Below are positions 63,214-64,000 of a stretch of DNA of 64,000 nucleotides, one piece after another. Position 1 is the first letter of the stretch; each line of letters begins with the position of its first letter. Source of the stretch: Promicromonospora citrea (lineage in GTDB: Bacteria > Actinomycetota > Actinomycetes > Actinomycetales > Cellulomonadaceae); assembly GCF_013004695.1 (NCBI RefSeq), contig NZ_JABEMG010000006.1:1-64000 (forward strand). Direction: 5' to 3'. Position numbers and translations under genes: made by a program. The notes below the pieces were generated by a model. The model did not search any database, was not told the origin of the DNA, and saw only the letters and a program-made list of their open reading frames with translations.

Positions 63214-63847
63214 GCGTGCGTGGGCGGGGGTGCGCGCCTCCGAACCAGCGGTCCAGCTCGTCCAGGAGCGAGCTGATCAGCGGGCGCAGGTCATCGGCGA
63301 TCTGCGCCTGGCTCTGACCGTCGCGGGTGCGGGTACCCGCCTCCTCGATCATGATCTGGTACACGCCGGCGAGGGCGATCCCCTGCAGGCGGGCGGTGCC
63401 CGGTGCCACCTGCCCCGACTCCGAGATCGCAGCAGCCATCGCGCGCGCCTGGTGAGCGAGGATCTCGAGCGTGAGACGCCGCACGGTCGGGCTCTGCGCC
63501 GCGAGGTGCGCGAGCTCGCCGCGCCAGACGTCGTCGGGCGTGGTGCGGATGCTGTCGACGTAGTCCAGCACGTAGTCACGGATCGCTGCTGCCGGGGTCA
63601 GAGCTTCTCCCCGGTCACGGATCAGCCGGCACAGGTGGTCCTCGATCTCGTCACCCCGGTCGGTGACGAGCCGTTCCTTGGTGCGGAAGTGGTTGTACAC
63701 GGTCTGCTCGGCGACGTCCGCGGCGCGGGCGACCTCGCTCACCGCGACGTTCTCGAAGCCGCGCTCGCCGAACAGTCGCGCCGCGGTGTCGGCGATGTGC
63801 CGACGCGCGATCGCCCGTTTCCGTTCTCGACGTGGGGCCTCTGACAT
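63200..63847 (-). CDS. TetR family transcriptional regulator
   Basis: 215 residues. Helix-turn-helix at about 15-60: IADTAARLFGERGFENVAVSEVARAADVAEQTVYNHFRTKERLV. All-helical ligand domain follows; no ligand can be guessed. Divergent from an amidohydrolase gene and separated by a 28-bp palindrome, its likely operator. The last five codons and the TAG lie in or next to the right arm of repeat copy B, giving a Pro/Arg-rich end. ATG without Shine-Dalgarno but with TAGCCT 6 nt upstream. Confidence 0.92.
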   Translation of the reverse strand: MSEAPRRERKRAIARRHIADTAARLFGERGFENVAVSEVARAADVAEQTVYNHFRTKERLVTDRGDEIEDHLCRLIRDRGEALTPAAAIRDYVLDYVDSIRTTPDDVWRGELAHLAAQSPTVRRLTLEILAHQARAMAAAISESGQVAPGTARLQGIALAGVYQIMIEEAGTRTRDGQSQAQIADDLRPLISSLLDELDRWFGGAHPRPRTPPPR

Positions 63848-63853
63848 GGCCGC

Positions 63854-63859
63854 AGGCTA
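63854..63859 (-). promoter_or_regulatory. Candidate leaderless -10 box of tetR
   Basis: Minus-strand TAGCCT, 6 nt, then ATG at 63847. The operator palindrome lies just upstream, over the expected -35. Confidence 0.45.
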
Positions 63860-63870
63860 CCAATGACTCC

Positions 63871-63898
63871 CCAATCTTGGGGTGTACCCTAAAATTGG
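63871..63898. promoter_or_regulatory. TetR operator palindrome
   Basis: Arms CCAATCTTGGGGT (63871-63883) and ACCCTAAAATTGG (63886-63898) are inverted repeats matching at 11 of 13 positions around GT. Lies between the divergent genes; TAAAAT inside the right arm (63890-63895) is a plausible -10 for the amidohydrolase gene. Confidence 0.65.
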
Positions 63899-63953
63899 AG
63901 CGCGGTCCAAGAAGCGTGGCCGTCGCCGCCGACCAGGGCGAGAGGAACACCCC

Positions 63954-64000
63954 ATGGCTGAGAACCTCGTGGACGTGCACGCGCACTTCACCACGGACCA
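63954..64000 (+). CDS. Amidohydrolase family protein, N-terminal fragment (runs off window)
   Basis: Fifteen codons are visible: MAENLVDVHAHFTTD. VDVHAHF is the first metal-binding His-x-His motif of the amidohydrolase-2 (ACMSD-like decarboxylase/hydrolase) group. ATG preceded by AGAGGAA. Probably the target of the divergent TetR repressor. Nothing more can be said from 47 bases. Confidence 0.6.
   Translation, partial: MAENLVDVHAHFTTD

Overview
This is a GC-rich actinobacterial chromosome segment (64 kb) packed with tight operons, many GTG starts and 1-4 bp gene overlaps. The markers are MtrA-MtrB-LpqB, a NucS/EndoMS mismatch nuclease, an Arg/Asn/Asp-rich Rho insert, class Ib NrdHIEF with NrdR boxes, and a LacI-controlled GH31/GH1 sugar locus. 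Together they point to Micrococcales, probably a Cellulomonas/Promicromonosporaceae relative; this assignment is inferred from gene content, not from a search. No tRNA, rRNA, CRISPR array, prophage or transposase gene was seen.

Layout. 1-2.65 kb: end of a DUF4350-MoxR-DUF58 operon. 2.6-7.1 kb (minus): GT4 glycosyltransferase, EamA-type transporter, and a NarL/LuxR-type two-component pair. 7.3-11.4 kb: mtrA-mtrB-lpqB. 11.5-13.2 kb (minus): hibernation factor hpf and comF. 13.3-16.3 kb: a YcaQ/AlkZ-type DNA glycosylase and a CPA2 antiporter. 16.3-23.3 kb (minus): six-gene Mrp Na+/H+ antiporter cluster with a MrpA-MrpB fusion, every junction a 4-bp stop/start overlap. 23.6-26.6 kb: secA. 26.8-30.2 kb: hom-thrC-thrB. 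30.5-37.4 kb: rho, rpmE, prfA-prmC-tsaC-wecA-like-atpI-like. 37.5-45.8 kb: atpBEFHAGDC, a DUF2550 gene, nucS. 45.9-48.5 kb: nagA, DUF402, GNAT. 48.5-56.5 kb: LacI repressor, ABC sugar importer without its own ATPase, YicI-type alpha-xylosidase, GH1 beta-glucosidase. 56.6-58.0 kb: serine beta-lactamase-like hydrolase. 58.4-63.1 kb: nrdH-nrdI-nrdE-[homing endonuclease]-nrdF. 63.2-64.0 kb: TetR repressor divergent from a truncated amidohydrolase gene.

The most unusual item is a free-standing GIY-YIG homing endonuclease with NUMOD3-like repeats, of lower GC and foreign codon use, placed exactly between intact nrdE and nrdF of a chromosomal ribonucleotide reductase operon. Second is a nested palindromic repeat built from GAGGTAGTCAC units, present downstream of both secA and nrdF; the second copy supplies the stop codon of the neighbouring tetR gene. 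Third, several first-in-transcript genes lacking a Shine-Dalgarno have a [T/C]ANNNT hexamer exactly 6 nt before the start codon, which predicts leaderless mRNAs. Operator-like sites for NrdR, LacI and TetR regulators can be placed to the base.
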